Part shown: piece by piece, positions 5,950 to 6,426 of the stretch
How positions within the stretch are numbered: position 1 is the first letter of the stretch
Layout of the letters: each line of letters begins with the position of its first letter
NCBI GenBank assembly: GCA_023428465.1
Contig: JAEYXM010000274.1
Span: 1-6,426, forward strand
DNA: 6,426 nucleotides
Direction of reading: 5' to 3'
Origin: Actinomycetes bacterium
GTDB lineage: Bacteria; Actinomycetota; Actinomycetes; Actinomycetales; Cellulomonadaceae
The notes under the pieces: generated by a model
What the model was told of the DNA's origin: nothing
What the model saw: the letters and a program-made list of their open reading frames with translations, nothing else
The model's database searches: none
Program-made: the position numbers and the translations under genes

Positions 5950-6387
5950 TCAGTCGGTCGGCGTGAGCACGAAGACGGGGATCTGGCGCGTGGTTCGCGT
6001 CTGGTACTGCGCGTAGTCGGGCCAGACGGCGACCGCCCGCTCCCACCAGAGCGCGCGCTCCTCGCCGGTCGCCTCGTGCGCGGTGTAGTCCCTCTTCTCC
6101 GCGCCGTCCTGCAGCTCGACGTGCGGGTGCGCGACGACGTTGTGGTACCAGACGGGGTGCTTCGGGGCCCCGCCCATGGAGGCGACGACGGCGTACCGTC
6201 CCTCGTGCTCGACGCGCATGAGCGGCGTCTTGCGCAGGTGCCCGGTCTTCGCGCCGACGGTCGTGAGCACGATGATCGGCACACCGTTCAGCAGGTTGCC
6301 CTCGGTGCCGCCGGAGGCCTCGAAGAGCTCGGCCTGCGTGCGGGCGTGGTCGGAGGGGCTGGGCGCGTAGTCACCGGTGAGAGGCAT
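5950..6387 (-). CDS. F420 (deazaflavin)-dependent nitroreductase-family oxidoreductase, Ddn-like
   Basis: This 145-residue protein belongs to the deazaflavin-dependent nitroreductase family (DUF385, Mycobacterium Ddn/Rv3547 relatives), split-barrel enzymes that use reduced cofactor F420 to reduce quinones or other electron acceptors, often at the inner face of the membrane. Family motifs seen in order are TTVGAKTGHLRKTPLM (42-57), RYAVVASMGG (64-73), APKHPVWYHN (74-83), then PHVELQDG (88-95), ALWWERAV (112-119) and a C-terminal QIPVFVLTP strand. Length is typical for the family. The frame stays open to an ATG at 6420, but the start is placed at 6387 because MPLTGDYAPSPSD matches the family N-terminus as I recall it (MPL-x-G-x-Y-x-PSPS). 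No Shine-Dalgarno is seen before either candidate, so the start is less certain than the family. The native substrate cannot be told from sequence. It implies that the host makes F420. Confidence 0.93.
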   Translation of the reverse strand: MPLTGDYAPSPSDHARTQAELFEASGGTEGNLLNGVPIIVLTTVGAKTGHLRKTPLMRVEHEGRYAVVASMGGAPKHPVWYHNVVAHPHVELQDGAEKRDYTAHEATGEERALWWERAVAVWPDYAQYQTRTTRQIPVFVLTPTD

Positions 6388-6426
6388 GGTGGCGTCAACG
6401 CGGGTGGCGGCCGGGCACATTCCGGG

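Noticed and set aside
6388..6420. Longer N-terminus of the Ddn-like protein from ATG 6420
   Set aside because: The extra 11 residues (MCPAATRVDAT) precede the typical family start MPLTGDY, and no clear ribosome site supports 6420. It remains possible because the window ends 6 nt upstream.

Overview
The window is very GC-rich DNA with strong G/C bias at third codon positions. It fits a high-GC actinomycete. The deazaflavin (F420)-dependent nitroreductase-family gene and the actinobacterial-style fusion of a RecB-like nuclease with an RNase H-like domain point the same way. A Cellulomonas-like relative is plausible, but the genus cannot be fixed from this sequence alone. All six genes I can support lie on the minus strand, so the transcription order runs from the high-coordinate end to the low end. 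Long plus-strand open frames are antisense shadows.

In transcription order: (1) 6387-5950, a 145-residue F420-dependent nitroreductase/quinone-reductase family protein (Ddn-like). (2) 5875-5345, an unrecognised four-helix membrane protein. (3) 5230-4751, a short NfeD-like membrane protein with an OB-fold tail. (4) 4691-3207, a flotillin (SPFH protein with a long Ala/Glu coiled coil). (5) 3195-2359, a membrane-anchored DsbA-type thioredoxin-fold protein with a CPYC active site. (6) 2309 to the window edge, the first 769 codons of a TM0106-type RecB-like nuclease joined to a DEDD/RNase H-like domain, with its C-terminal part (expected to be a helicase) outside the window.

Genes 3-5 look like one transcription unit. 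A candidate -10 box (5274-5279) and a strong Shine-Dalgarno precede nfeD. Flotillin has its own Shine-Dalgarno 59 nt after the nfeD stop, and dsbA starts 11 nt after the flotillin stop. NfeD plus flotillin is a known membrane-microdomain pair. The tightly linked extracytoplasmic thiol-disulfide protein is the less usual part. A GC-rich hairpin at the dsbA stop codon probably separates this unit from the nuclease gene. That gene has no Shine-Dalgarno but has TAGCCT exactly at -12 to -7 from its ATG, the usual layout of a leaderless actinobacterial transcript.

I found no RNA genes, CRISPR arrays, insertion sequences, phage genes or obvious transfer signs, and no gene-free stretch over about 115 nt. 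Most of this is ordinary actinobacterial chromosome. The best points for a second look are the four-cysteine (possible Fe-S) signature in the nuclease, the NfeD-flotillin-DsbA linkage, and the probable leaderless start.
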